DNA from: Cherax quadricarinatus
Taxonomy: Eukaryota; Arthropoda; Malacostraca; Decapoda; Parastacidae
NCBI RefSeq assembly: GCF_038502225.1
Contig: NC_091303.1
Location: forward strand, 26,980,898-27,044,897
Direction of reading: 5' to 3'
Length of the DNA: 64,000 nucleotides
Below are positions 33,560-45,032 of this stretch, one piece after another. The notes below the pieces were generated by a model that saw only the letters and a program-made list of their open reading frames with translations, was not told the origin of the DNA and did no database searches. A program made the translations under genes and the position numbers. Each line of letters opens with the position of its first letter. Position 1 is the first letter of the stretch.

Positions 33560-35209
33560 TTCAGTGATATAATGCGAGTGAATCAATTTATGCTACTATT
33601 ACGTATGCTTCACTTCTCAGACAAAACCAGGCCTGACAGAAACGACAGGTTATATAAGATTAGGAATGTGTTTGTGTATCTGAAAGAGAAATTCAATATG
33701 TATTTTTATCCCTTCAGGAAGCTTGTTATTGATGAGTCTTTGATTCTGTTCAAAGGAAGACTCTTATTCAAGCAGTATATACCAAGAGGAAATGCTTTGG
33801 TATAAAGTTATTTGTGCTTTGTGATTGCTACAGTGGTCTTGTAATTAATATTATTGTGTACACTGGAAGTTATACACTGCAAAATACCAAAAAGTTATTG
33901 GGCATCTCTGGTTATGTGGTTAGAACAATGATGGAACCATATCTTGGTAAGGGGCATATATTATACATGTATAATGATAACTGGTACACAAGTCCCTCAC
34001 TCAGTGATTTTTTGCGAGTGACCATGACAGATGTGTGTGGCACAGTGTGTGCAAATAGTCAGCATATGCCCAGGTTTGACGCTGGCACTTGTAGAGGTGA
34101 GGTGCAGAAGTTTGCTGCCAATGACATCATGGCATTTTGGTGGCATGACAAACGAGATGTCACACTGTTATCATCAGTTCACCCTGTTGTCATCAGTTCA
34201 CCCAAACACTGGCAGGCAGAACAGAGAGACCAATGAACCCATTCTAAAACCTGCAGCTGTGATTGATTACACCTTCAATACGCACTCAGTGGACAAATGT
34301 GATATGCAGATTGGGTTTGCTGATTGTGTTCGCAAGAGTTATAAGTGGTACATAAAACTCTTTTTCCATCTTCTGGACATTTCCATGCTCAATGCTTATA
34401 CATGTAATATGTATAAGATGAGGACCAGAAACAAACCACCATATGGCAAATTTTGTTTGTCTGTCATCAGACAAATAGTATTCAAGTACCAAGGAAAAAC
34501 ACCTGCAATAGAAAACCGCCCACTAAATTATCAGCAACTACCTTCTCGTCTGAAGCATTTTGATCACTTCCTAATACAATTGCCTGTTACTGCTTTCAAG
34601 AAAAAGGCTCAGAGGAGGTGTTATGTCTGTGCACACACAAAAAACGCCCACAACAATGCAGAGACACTCGTTTTATGTGTGAGGAGTGTAAAACATCACT
34701 GTGCATGACACCATGTTTCAAAGAGTTCCACAGGCTGCAGAACTTCTAGAAACATGTCCTGTGACTGTATATGTGTATATAAAATATAGAAAAATTGTAA
34801 TAAACAACATTTTATATCATTTGTGTAAACAAGTTTTGTAAATATAGTGACAACAGTGCTTATGAAGTTATTGTGTATTAAAGAAAGAGAAAAAACTTAC
34901 AAAATAGTGCTGATATTGGTCTCACAGGCCATAAAAGTTACTTGAAAAAAAGAATTAAAAAATAATAGAAAAAAGTAGAAAAAAAAAGTAAAAAAAGTAA
35001 ACAGAAAGTTACCAGGTGACCGGCAGTCGGCGATGATGCCACATGTGGCCCATTTTCTGTCAACTTCACGCCTCCATATCTCAGTAAGTATTGATGGCAA
35101 AAAAAGTTTTTTTGAACTTATAATGTTAAGAAAAAATAATTTTTTTGTTTTTGAAAATTTCTCGACCCTGAGAACAAGTCTGGGAGAGGGCCTGTCGACC
35201 CTGAAAGGG

Positions 35210-35364
35210 TTAAACTGTCCAAACATAGATCTACATCCACGTGCGGGGGGGAGGCTCCGAACGTAGATCCACTTTATTTTTTACATGCTTTCAAATGGGG
35301 AAAATCAAGGTCAGAGCGCTACGCACGTGAACTTAGATCTACGTCTGGACAGTTTAAGGGTTAA
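35210..35364. mobile_element. Small TTAA MITE m, copy 1
   Basis: Starts in the TTAA that ends the preceding piggyBac and ends at TTAA 35361-35364. Inverted ends ACTGTCCAAA and TGGACAGT; TTAGATCTAC at 35333-35342 near the right end and a matching ATAGATCTAC near the left. The left end has lost the outer CCCTTA present in copy 2. Confidence 0.8.
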
Positions 35365-35379
35365 ATATCATACCAAGTA

Positions 35380-35640
35380 CAGTGGAACCTCATCTTACGA
35401 ATGCCCCACTATGCGAATTTTTCAGGATACAAACTGTCATTCAGTTGATTTTTTTGCTTCTGGATACGAACGAAATTTCAGGATGCGAACTTCCCCCTCA
35501 AGGGAGGTTCCTTAAATAAATAAGTAAATAAAATATTTATTTCTTTGCAAAGGTTAAAATGTGTGTTTACATATCATAATATGTTAGGAGCAAAAAAAGC
35601 TTCTATCATGCTGAGGTATTTGGGGCAGACTTAACCTAAT
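35380..35640 (+). mobile_element. Tigger left-end relic plus LINE tail scrap
   Basis: Starts with CAGTGGAACCTCATCTTACG after TA, followed by repeated GGATACAAAC, GGATACGAAC and GGATGCGAAC motifs, the inner end of another Tigger subfamily. From about 35510 there is a TAAATAAATAAG stretch and a GGGGCAGACTTAA motif like a LINE 3' UTR. No transposase. Confidence 0.55.
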
Positions 35641-35872
35641 ACAGTTAAATCCGCATACCGATACATTTTATTGCTAAGATTTTGCCTCGCATACCGCTAA
35701 AAACCCGCTCAACGCTGTTCGTCCGAGACGCGTCTAATGTGCGGCCTGAGCCAGCCTCACGTGTTCCGCCAGTGGCATTGTTTACCAGCCAGCCTCCGCG
35801 GTAACATCCAAGCATACAATCGGAACATTTCGTATTATTACAGTGTTTTTGGTGATTTTATCTGCAAAATAA

Positions 35873-37668
35873 GTGACCATGGGCCCCAAGAAAGCTTCTA
35901 GTACCAACCCTACAGCAATAAGGGTGAGAATTACTATAGAGATGAAGAAAGAGATCATTGCTAAGTATGAAAGTGGAGTGCGTGTCTCCGAGCTGGCCAG
36001 GTTGTATAATAAACCCCAATCACCCAATGCTACTATTGTGGGCAACAAAACGGCAATCAAGGAAGCTGTTCTTGCCAAAGGTTCAACTGTGTTTTCGAAA
36101 CAGAGATCGCAAGTGATGGAAGATGTTGAGAGACTCTTATTGGTATGGACAAATGAAAAACAGATAGCAGGAGATAGCATCTCTCAAGTGATCATAAGTG
36201 AAAAGGCTAGGAAGTTGCATGAGAATTTAATTAAAAAAATGCCTGCAACTAGTGATGATGTGAGTGAATTTAAGGCCAGCAAAGGTTGGTTTGAGAGATT
36301 TAAGAAGCGTAGTGGCATACATCGTGTGATAAGGCATGGTGAGGCTGCCAGTTCGGACCACAAAGCAGCTGAAAAATATGTGCAGGAATTCAAGGAGTAC
36401 ATAGACAGTGAAGGACTGAAACCTGAACAAGTGTTTAATTGTGATGAAACAGGCCTGTTTTGGAAGAAAATGCCAAGCAGGACCTACATTACTCAGGAGG
36501 AAAAGGCACTCCCAGGACATAAGCCTATGAAAGACAGGCTTACTCTGTTGATGTGTTCCAATGCTAGTGGTGATTGCAAAGTGAAGCCTTTATTAGTGTA
36601 TCACTCAGAAACTCCCAGAGCGTTCAGGCAAAAGAATATCCTCAAGGCTAATTTGTGTGTGCTGTGGAGGGCAAACAGTGAGGCATGGGTCACTAGGGAC
36701 TTTTTCTATGACTGGTTACACCATGCATTTGCCCCCAATGTGAAAGATTACCTAACTGAAAAGAAATTAGACCTTAAGTGCCTCCTGGTGTTAGACAATG
36801 CCCCTGGTCATCCTACAGACGTGGCAGAGCGACTTTATGGGGACATGAGCTTCATTAAGGTCAAGTTTTTGCCTCCTAATACCACTCCTCTCCTGCAGCC
36901 CATGGACCAGCAGGTTATTGCAAACTTCAAAAAAACTGTACACAAAAGCTCTGTTTGAAAGGTGCTTTGTAGTGACCTCAGAAACTCAATTGACTCTAAG
37001 AGAGTTTTGGAGAGAGCACTTTAATATCCTCAATTGTGTAAACCTTATAGGTAAGGCTTGGGAGGGAGTGACTAAGAGGACCTTGAACTCTGCTTGGAAG
37101 AAACTGTGGCCACAATGTGTAGACCAAAGGGATTTTGAAGGGTTTCAGGCTAACCCTGAGAGGAGTATGCCAGTTGAAGAATCCATTGTGGCATTGGGAA
37201 AGTCCTTGGGGTTGGAGGTTAGTGGGGATGATGTGGAAGAGTTGGTGGAGGAGGACAATGAAGAACTAACCACTGATGAGCTGCTAGATCAACTTCAACA
37301 GCAAGAGGCCAGACCTGAGGAAACTGGTTCGGAGGAGGGGAGAGAAATTGAAAAAGTTGCCTACTTCAAAGATTAAGGAAATGTGTGGAATGTGGCTTAA
37401 AGTGCAAACCTTTTTTGATGACAATCACCCTAACACAGCTATTGCAAGCCGTGCTGGTGACTATTACACTGACACTGTTGTGAAACACTTTAGGGAAGTC
37501 ATAAAGGAACGAGAGGTACAGGCCACTATGGACAGATATGTTGTGCGACAGAAGTCCAGTGACTCTGAAGCTGGTCCTAGTGGCATTAAAAGAAGAAGGG
37601 AAGTAACCCCAGAAAAGGACTTGACATCTCAAGTCTTAATGGAAGGGGATTCCCCTTCTAAACACTAA
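35873..37668 (+). pseudogene. Tigger transposase with two homopolymer indels
   Basis: About 600 codons, the expected Tigger length. MGPKKASSTNPTAIRVR, psq-type helix-turn-helix (ESGVRVSELARLYNKPQS), CENP-B/Tc5 domain (FKASKGWFERFKKRSGIH), DDE_1 domain with NCDETGLFWKKM, LLVLDNAPGH and LLQPMDQQVIANFKK (the three catalytic Asp), then RTLNSAWKKLWP, an acidic EELVEEDNEEL segment and GPSGIKRRREVTPEKD at the end. Only two defects were noticed: an extra A in the A-run near 36932 and a shift in the A-run near 37350. Segments 35873-36958, 36918-37376 and 37348-37668 together cover the whole protein. Confidence 0.92.
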
Positions 37669-37870
37669 GACTCCCTCCTCCTCCCATCCCATCAATCATC
37701 ACCAGATCTTCAATAAAGGTAAGTGTCATGTAACTGTGCATGCCTTTTTCAGTTTGTGTGTATTAAAATTAATATTTCATGTGGTAAAATTTTTTTTTTT
37801 TTCATACTTTGGGGTGTCTTGCACGGATTAATTTGATTTCCATTATTTCTTATGGGGAAAATTCATTCGC

Positions 37871-39788
37871 ATTTATTTATTTATTTATTTATTTATTTAA
37901 AAATTTGTGCACACATACAGAGGTACAAAAAATACAGATAAGAGCAGCATGCCAAAGCCACTTATACTATGCATAGCATTATGGGCTGGCTTAAAATTAA
38001 CTTAAGATGAACTAAGCAATGATGACATCAGTGATAAAACTTTAATGTAAACAGATTACTATAAAGCACAAGTGAGTATTACAAAGACAGGTCATATGGT
38101 TGTATGCATTGTTGTACATTCAGTGGAATGGAGTATTCTGTTAGGTAGTGTATTTAAAAAATAATAGTTAGATTGGGTTTTAGGTTTAACATTTATGTGA
38201 TATAATTGTGAGAAACATTTAAGATATACAATTTATAAGGTTCAGTTATTCAGTATTTATTTGGTTTTGGGTGAGTAAGTGATCTTTGAGAAGAGACTTG
38301 AATTTATAAACAGGTAGTGTTTCTTTTATATTTACAGGTAATGAGTTCCAGATTTTAGGGCCTTTTATGTGCATTGAGTTTTTGCATAGTGTGAGATGGA
38401 CACGAGGAACATCAAAGAGTGATCTGTGCCTTGTGTTATGGTCATGTGTTCTGTTGAGGTTGGCAAGGAGATGTTTGAGGGGAGGGTTAATATCAGAGTT
38501 AAGTGTTCTATGTATGTAATAGGTGCAGTAATAAGTATGAATGTTTTGTATGGTGAATAGGTTTAGTGTATTGAATATTGGTGGAGTGTGCTGCCTATAG
38601 TGAGAATTTGTTATCATTCTAACTGCAGCCTTTTGTTGGGTAATTAGTGGTCTGAGATGGTTACTTGTTGTTGAGCCCCATGCACAAATTCCATAGGTGA
38701 GATAGGGGTAAATAAGAGAGTGATATAGGGCCAGGAGGGCTGACTGGGGAGCATAGTACCGTATCTTCGATAGTATGCCTACAGTCTTGGAAATTTTCTT
38801 AGAAATTTGTTGTATATGTGTATGAAATTTGAGTCTATTATCAAGGTGGATTCCTAAGAATTTTCCCTCTGTTAGCTTTGTGATAGGTGATCCGTTTATC
38901 ATTATGTTAAGAGGGACATCTGTAGCTCTGTTACCAAACTGCATGAAGTAGGTTTTGTCAATGTTTAGTGTAAGTTTGTTAGTCCTCATCCAGGTAGATA
39001 TTTTCTGTAATTCGGTATTTACAGTATTGGCTAGCGTGACTGGGCTCGGGTGGGAGAAGACGTATGTAGTGTCATCTGCAAATAGTGTGGGTTTGAGTAA
39101 TTGCGAAGCATTTGGTAGGTCATTTATGTATAGGAGAAAGAGAAGAGGGCCAAGGACACTTCCCTGTGGGACACCAACTGTAATTGGTTGTGCAGAAGAG
39201 TTTGCCCCATTTGCATACACATATTGGCTTCTGTTGCTGAGGTATGACTTGAGGTAGTTGAGGGAGTGCCCTCTTATACCATAGTGTGACAATTTTACGT
39301 GGAGCAAGTCATGGTTAACTGTATCAAAAGCTTTACGTAAGTCAATGAAGATCTCCAGTGGGACTTCTTTTTTCTCTATTGCAGTGTATATATGTTCTAG
39401 CATGTGTATAATAGCATCATTAGTATTTTTATTTGGCCTGAATCCAAATTGGCAGGGGTTGAGTATGTTTTGGGAGATAAGGTAGGAGTAGATTCGTTTA
39501 TGAATTAATTTTTCGAAGATTTTTGAGAGAGGGTGTAAGTTGGATATTGGCCTATAGTTATTCAACTCTGTTTGGTCTCCTCCTTTGTGGATCGGGGTGA
39601 CCCTTGCTATTTTGAGTACTGTAGGGAAGGTGGAGGATTCAATGGATTTGTTAAAGAGTGTTGCAATGATTGGTGACAGCACTTGTGACACTTTTTTGTA
39701 TATAAAGGGTGGTAAGGTATTTAAATCTCCTGCCTTGTTTTTTAGCGTGTTGATAATAAGGGAGACTTCGTATGGGTTAGTCGCATAA
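37871..39788 (-). mobile_element. LINE B copy 2, 5'-truncated, in Tigger
   Basis: The minus-strand 3' tail of TAAA repeats starts at 37871-37895; the 5' truncation is at about 39785 (TNPYEVSLIINTL). TCGCAT occurs on both sides (before 37871 and at 39781-39786), a likely short target duplication. Close relative of the copy at 1183-3481. Confidence 0.9.
38246..39691 (-). CDS. Reverse transcriptase of LINE B copy 2 (open, truncated)
   Basis: A continuous frame of at least 481 codons; the frame is also open upstream to the truncation point near 39785. Motifs [78 protein letters not shown], ending NQINTE exactly as in copy 1. No stops or frameshifts, and nearly identical to copy 1, so family B was active recently. 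It lacks the endonuclease. Confidence 0.9.
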   Translation of the reverse strand: MSQVLSPIIATLFNKSIESSTFPTVLKIARVTPIHKGGDQTELNNYRPISNLHPLSKIFEKLIHKRIYSYLISQNILNPCQFGFRPNKNTNDAIIHMLEHIYTAIEKKEVPLEIFIDLRKAFDTVNHDLLHVKLSHYGIRGHSLNYLKSYLSNRSQYVYANGANSSAQPITVGVPQGSVLGPLLFLLYINDLPNASQLLKPTLFADDTTYVFSHPSPVTLANTVNTELQKISTWMRTNKLTLNIDKTYFMQFGNRATDVPLNIMINGSPITKLTEGKFLGIHLDNRLKFHTHIQQISKKISKTVGILSKIRYYAPQSALLALYHSLIYPYLTYGICAWGSTTSNHLRPLITQQKAAVRMITNSHYRQHTPPIFNTLNLFTIQNIHTYYCTYYIHRTLNSDINPPLKHLLANLNRTHDHNTRHRSLFDVPRVHLTLCKNSMHIKGPKIWNSLPVNIKETLPVYKFKSLLKDHLLTQNQINTE

Positions 39789-39971
39789 CAATGAGCTCTC
39801 AGGAACGGATTAATATCGTTATGTGGGGGTCCACTGTACTAATAGACTACTTAAGTCTAGACAGGTGAAAAGCGTTCTAGTAGAGTTTACCAATGTTTTG
39901 CTGGTGGTGGCACCAACTACTGGTAGCCTTTTGAAGTTTCTCTTTACTGTTATTATTATTATTATATTGTA

Positions 39972-40763
39972 CAGTGGACCCTCATATTTCATAAGGCTCG
40001 AAAGTCGTAATTTTCGGAAATCTTAACTTTTTTCTCATCAAAACACTGACTCGCAAATAGTTGTTCATCTGGGACGCATACACACAGCCCCAAGCCGCCT
40101 CACACTCCATTCCCATCCAGTGTGCCATTGTTTATCAGTAAGTGAGGATGATCCCATGAGTTCATACGACACATTTCATAATACTCCATTCGTTTTAGTG
40201 CTTGCAACTGCTAAATAAGTCACCATGGCCCCAAAGAAAGCTTCTAGTGCCAGCTCTTTGGTAAAGAATGTGAGAAACACATATAATTTAAGTAAAAGTT
40301 TGTAGAAAAATACAAAAGTGGTAGTGGTAGAGTGGTAGCAGTTGTGATAGTGGTAGAGGGTGGTTGTGATAGTGGTAGAGGGTGGTTGTGATAGTGGTAG
40401 AGGGTGGTTGTGATAGTGGTAGAGGGTGGTAGTGATGGCAGTAGAGGGTGGAAGAGGTTGTGATAGTGGTAGAGGGTGGTAGTGATGGTGGTAGTGGTTG
40501 TGATGGTGGTAGAGGGTGCCTTCTTCAGTGATTCAGCAATTCTAATAACTCCTCCAATGTTGTTGAAGTTATATAGGGTTACAGAAAACACTGGCACCTC
40601 AGCTGCTGCTTCACCACCATTATGGACAGCTTATGCTCTCAGTGGCCCTTATATACCCAACAACAACAGAACACCTCTTGTGACATACATAATGACTTAT
40701 TTTATTCATTCTAGAGTATATTCCATATTTCTATGTTATTAATATTGGTTATTATGTCTTATT
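39972..40763 (+). mobile_element. Tigger left part with minisatellite
   Basis: Starts after TA with CAGTGGACCCTCATATTTC and contains GTCGTAATTTTCGG, as in the TTGATAATCG subfamily. Transposase start MAPKKASSASSLVKNVR at 40225, soon broken. A minisatellite follows, then the 200-bp non-Tigger segment shared with 22600-22840, with an uninterrupted TTAA at 40739-40742. LINE C begins near 40764. The matching right end may be the one at 50792. Confidence 0.8.
40313..40527. repeat. GTGATAGTGGTAGAGGGTGG minisatellite
   Basis: About nine degenerate units of roughly 24-27 bp. It starts immediately after the Tigger transposase N-terminal fragment. Confidence 0.92.
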
Positions 40764-40964
40764 ATGGCCTACTTGTACTGCTGCATTGACCCACATGGAA
40801 CCAGTAACAACCAAAACAAAGCTGCTAATGATGTAGAAAGCTGACCAAACACGACTAAAAGAGGACTGCCTGGCATACCAAACACTAGCCTGCTGCAAGA
40901 CATAATACCAGCCAAGCAACAGTTACCACTACAGTAAGTCCATATCAACTCCACTAGTGATCTC

Positions 40965-42357
40965 ATGGGATACAAGAACAGAAAAAGCAACACCAAGACA
41001 GACACCAAACCTCCTCAGAAACTGTTACCCATAATGTCTACCCTGAAGGACACCAGCGCATCTTCTACCACCCCTCACCCCCGCCCAGACCAACACAGCA
41101 ACTACAATGGCAGACAACTCCAAAACTTTCTCTGGATTCTCTCAACATTCATCCTCATCCATGGCTAGCACCCAAGGTTACTTCTCTTCAACTATGGAAA
41201 ACACCCGAGATCTCTTCACCCCAAACGGCAACGTAGATTACAACTCATCAACACCCACAGGTATAGCCCAGAAGTGCAGTCCTCAACAATGGCCCGACAC
41301 CATTAATAAAATTCTACAGGACAATAGTATGTTAAGACGGCAAAACGAAACCTATGAAAACTCATTAGGGACCTAGAGTGCTCTCTATATACAACACAAA
41401 ACTCAAAGATTAGTGAACTAGAAAACTGCCATCATTAACAAACTCATCTAAAGAACATGCAAACCTGCACTTAACTACAGACATACATACTAAACAAATA
41501 AATTCCCTCACCACCAAGCTGTCAGAAGCTACACAAGATTGGAAGTTAAACATGGAATCCCAGTGGAATGCATGCTTCCAGTGTCAAAGGGATAAGATAA
41601 GATAAGATTTCGTTCGGATTTTTAACCCCGGAGGGTTAGCCACCCAGGATAACCCAAGAAAGTCAGTGCGTCATCGAGGACTGTAACTTATTTCCATTGG
41701 GGTCCTTAATCTTGTCCCCCAGGATGCGACCCACACCAGTCGACTAACACCCAGGTACCTATTTGCTGCTAGGTGAACAGGACAACAGGTGTAAGGAAAC
41801 GTGTCGAAATGTTTCCACCCGCCGGGAATCGAACCCGGGCCCTCCGTGTGTGAAGTGGGAGCTTTAGCCACCAGGCCACCGGGCCACATGATTGAACAAG
41901 ACAAGCTCCTTGACTCTGTCATTTTAGCCAGCTTTACCTTACCACCAGATACAAACAATGAGAACTGCACCATCAAAGCACTCCAGCTAATAAAAGATGA
42001 GATAAAAGTTAACATTGAACCCAATGATATCAAGGAGGCTTGACTGCTAGGCAGGCCGGGTCAAGAGCAAAGTGTTATGTTAAAATTCAATTCCATTGAT
42101 ATAAAAAATGATCTAATAAGTTCCTCCATCAAGAAAAGGAGTAATGTGTATGTAACTGAGTGCCTAACTAAAAAATGACAGAACCTATTATACAGACTTC
42201 GAAAACTTAAGCGTGATAATGCAACAATAAAACAGTGCTTTACTCGCGATGGCATTATCATGGTAAAATTATCAGACACGGGTCGTAGGTTTGAAATAAC
42301 AAATTATCAAGAACTAGCATGTTTCCTCTCATTCACTGGTTTGACTGAACCTTGTTA
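40965..42357 (+). pseudogene. LINE C ORF1 (split by SINE)
   Basis: The N-terminal part is low-complexity Ser/Thr/Pro/Gln (MADNSKTFSGFSQHSSSSM at 41107), then a Leu/Glu-rich region (ISELENC; INSLTTKLSEATQDW) suggesting a coiled coil. After the SINE: HMIEQDKLLDSVILASF, LQLIKDEIKVNIEP, then SSSIKKRSNVYVTECLT, LYRLRKLKRDN and IKQCFTRDGIIMVKL, resembling the FP-type C-terminal domain found in arthropod LINE ORF1 proteins. Several stops. Probably a nucleic-acid-binding RNP protein. Confidence 0.65.
41591..41887 (-). mobile_element. Full tRNA-derived SINE
   Basis: Same family as 20165-20459 in reverse: TTATC-type tail at 41591, body, and tRNA-like head with B-box (reverse GGAATCGAACC at 41825-41835). 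Inserted in LINE C ORF1 between QRD and MIEQDK codons. Confidence 0.88.
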
Positions 42358-42748
42358 AGCCATATCTCAACAAAATATCAACCATGTTCAGTGCTGTAGT
42401 ATAGTAGAATTTACCCTTATTTTAACCCATATTTTCATTTCTATTATTGAATAACAGTAATTAATTCCCAGTTACTTAAGACACTTAAGGTGCTATTTAA
42501 GGTGCTAATTCAGGTGCTTAAGTTTTTTATTCTCTGTTTTGTTTTATACTCGAAACCATTACATTTAACTTTAAAATAATCAAGATGCTAAAGTGTTTTA
42601 CTTTAATATTCAGTAGTTCCATTATTTTTAGATTTAAAATAATTATCTTAGTTCATATATTCATATTTGTTAGTGGTTTAACATCAACTGCTTTTGTCTT
42701 TTTTTTCTTTTTTAATAATTGTAACAGCTATTTCTCTACCTACCCCTT

Positions 42749-45032
42749 ATGAATGCAATTATCGATCCTGATATCAATCTCTTATTGAACTGCACACATA
42801 ATCCTAACAATAATTGTCATTACTACACTGCTAGTCAGGCTAATACCCTTCTCAGTGTCAGCAAGAACATTACAGTCTTCAACTACAATGTTAGATCACT
42901 GAGTAAACACTATGATGACCCCATTGCATTACTGAAGTCTCTAAATGCTACTATAACTTTCATTATACTTACTGAAAGCTGGCTCAGACAAGATTTCACA
43001 GACATATTTACCATACCTGGTTACACAGCCATACATAACTGCAGGTCTGACCAGTCAGGAGGAGGCACTGCCATCTATTACTCTGATGAACTAGAATGTA
43101 TGAAATCAACTAATGTACAGGACGAAAATGGTGAATATATAATTGCTAAATTCACATCAAGAACACTTAAGAAACCTATAACAGTAGGCACAGTCTACAG
43201 ACTACCACACTCAAATACTTACACTTTTAGCAGTAACCTTAGAAACATGATAATTGAGTCAGAATTGAATAAACACCATCTGATACTAGCAGGAGATTTC
43301 AACATAAACCTTATCCAAGCAACTGACCCCTCCAGTAGCTGATTTCACAAATGCTATGAACAACAGCTTGTTGCTACCCTCTATAACGAAGCCAACAAGA
43401 ATCTCTGAGACAAGTGCCTCATTACTTGACCATATCTGGACCAACATGATACCCTCACTACAAGCAGGTATAACCACAGACAACACCACAGACCACTACC
43501 CTACCTTTCTCATAACCAACTTATCTAAACTGCCTCAAGAAACAAGATCTTATTTCACCTGCATAATGAGACATCGATAAACAACCTAAAACTAGCACTA
43601 AGTGCTAGAGATTGGCAGAGAGAGCTAGAAGACAGTAATAATATCGATAAAGATATAAAAAAAAATTTACATAAAAAGCTAAACCTCTATAACAAGCATT
43701 GTCCAATCAAAATTAAACAGATCAAAGAAAAGAGACTAAACCGCCCATGGCTAACAAAAAGTATCCTCAAATCTATTAATAAAAAACATCAAATTGAAAA
43801 ACAGTTCAGATTAGGCCGAATTACTAAAGAATTTACTAAAAGATACACATCAATATTCACAAAACTAATATGTAAATCAAAGCAAATGTATTACAAAAAT
43901 ATATTTAGTGAAATGAAAGGTGATATGAAAAGTGCCTGGCAAACCCTCTCCAAAATTTTGGGCTCTAGGAAACTGTCTGGAAATAGATAAACTTAACTAA
44001 ACCAGATGAACCTCACATACACCCTATAGACATGGCCAACAAATTTAATGTCTTCTTCTCTCCTGTATGATCAAAGCTAGCAAGTCAAATTCCTTGCTCA
44101 AATACCCAGCCAAGCGAGTACCTCACTGGCAATTATCCAAATACTCTATTTCTAGCTCCAACTAATCCCACTGAGGTCTCACTCGTCATTAAATCATTAA
44201 AGAACAAAGCAGGTGATCTAGATAACTTGCCACTATTCATATATAAAAAAGCTGCACCAGAACTGTCACCCATTACTGCAACAATGTTTAACAAATCTAT
44301 AGCATCCTCAACCTTCCCATCTATACTCAAGACAGCAAGGGTCACCCCAATCCACAAAGGAAGAGACCCAACTGATTTGAACAACTACTGACCCATATCA
44401 AACTTGCCCATACTTTCCAAGATATTTGAAAAAATAATACACAAGTGACTTTACTCCTACCTTACATCCAACAACATACTTAACCCATGCCAGTTTGGGT
44501 TTAGATTAAAAAAAAAGTACGAATGACGCTATTATACAAATGTCTGAACTTATATACACAGCTCTTGATAAAAATGAATATCCTCTGGGACTCTTTATTG
44601 ACCTACGAAAAGTGTTTGACACAGTCGACCAAAATCTCTTGCACCTCAAACTGAATCATTACAGCATCAGAGGACATTCTCTTGACTACCTAAAATCCTA
44701 TCTTAATGACAGACACCAGTATATACACGCATATTGAGTCAACTCCGCTATCCAACCCGTAGCTGTAGGAGTACCCCAGGGTAGTGTCCTAAGCCCACTC
44801 CTCTTTCTCATCTACATCAATGATCTCCCCAATGCATCCCAACTCCTTAAACCAGTTCTATTCGCAGATGACACTACATATGTCTACTCCCCTTCAGACC
44901 CAGCTGTGCTTGGAAACACTGTAAACAATGAACTGCTAAAGATATATGCGTGGATGATGACCAACAAACTTACTCACAACATAGACAAAACATATTTCAT
45001 GCTGTTTGGCAACAGAGCCTCAAATATCCAAC
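42749..45032 (+). pseudogene. LINE C ORF2: endonuclease and RT, decayed
   Basis: Starts MNAIIDPDINLLLNCTHNP. EEP blocks: NVRSLSKHYDD, IILTESWLRQDF, GGGTAIYYSDEL, GTVYRLPHSNT and AGDFNINL, then a frameshift near 43325, and TTDHYPTFLITN. The linker is full of stops. RT blocks: ARVTPIHKG, stop instead of Arg in NNY-PISNLP near 44390, FIDLRKVFDTVD, GVPQGSVLSPLLF and LFADDTTYVYS. The piggyBac left end interrupts it at 45033 after NIQLN. Catalytic aspartates are still present but the frame is destroyed. Confidence 0.85.

Larger units (their letters stand above)
30441..34749 (+). pseudogene. piggyBac transposase interrupted by RTE
   Basis: Start MPRGKKLLTPRQIG at 30441, then a frameshift and a stop near 30745. 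Frame 30805-31530 holds the acidic and Pro/Gln-rich N-terminal region and the beginning of the DDE_Tnp_1_7 domain (WDWQEADNFVPNPHHF, LMEIIVRKSNTYFEY, IYLFFATIMLMPHVYKH). The RTE cuts it after GFSDI. It resumes at 33572 with RVNQFMLLLRMLHFSDKTRP, VIDESLILFKGR (first Asp), YNDNWYTSPSLSDF (second Asp), VDKCDMQIGFADCVRKSYKW (third Asp) and a Cys-rich tail ending near 34749. Several further frameshifts (for example near 33800, 34190 and 34640). Confidence 0.88.
30220..35213 (+). mobile_element. piggyBac transposon split by an RTE insertion
   Basis: TTAA at 30220-30223 and 35210-35213; ends CCCTTTCAGGG and CCCTGAAAGGG. Left palindromes ATACTAGTAC (30243-30252) and GTACTAGTAC (30277-30286). Without the RTE it would be about 2.95 kb, equal to the copy at 56802-59745. 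Confidence 0.92.
35642..39836 (+). mobile_element. Best-preserved Tigger/pogo transposon, GCATACCG subfamily
   Basis: TA duplication (35640-35641, 39837-39838). The left end begins CAGTTAAATCCGCATACCG, with further GCATACCG repeats; the right end finishes GTGGGGGTCCACTG. Its left half closely matches the composite at 18274-19733 and could represent the autonomous relative. A LINE B is inserted near the right end, at TTCATTCGCAT. AATAAAGGTAAGTGT lies at 37713. Confidence 0.9.
40764..45032 (+). mobile_element. LINE C, near-complete but decayed
   Basis: Has ORF1 (about 40965-42357), a 390-bp AT-rich spacer and ORF2 (42749-45032) with endonuclease and RT. The 3' part is cut by a piggyBac left end at 45033. 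Related to families A and B in ORF2. A SINE sits in ORF1. Confidence 0.82.
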
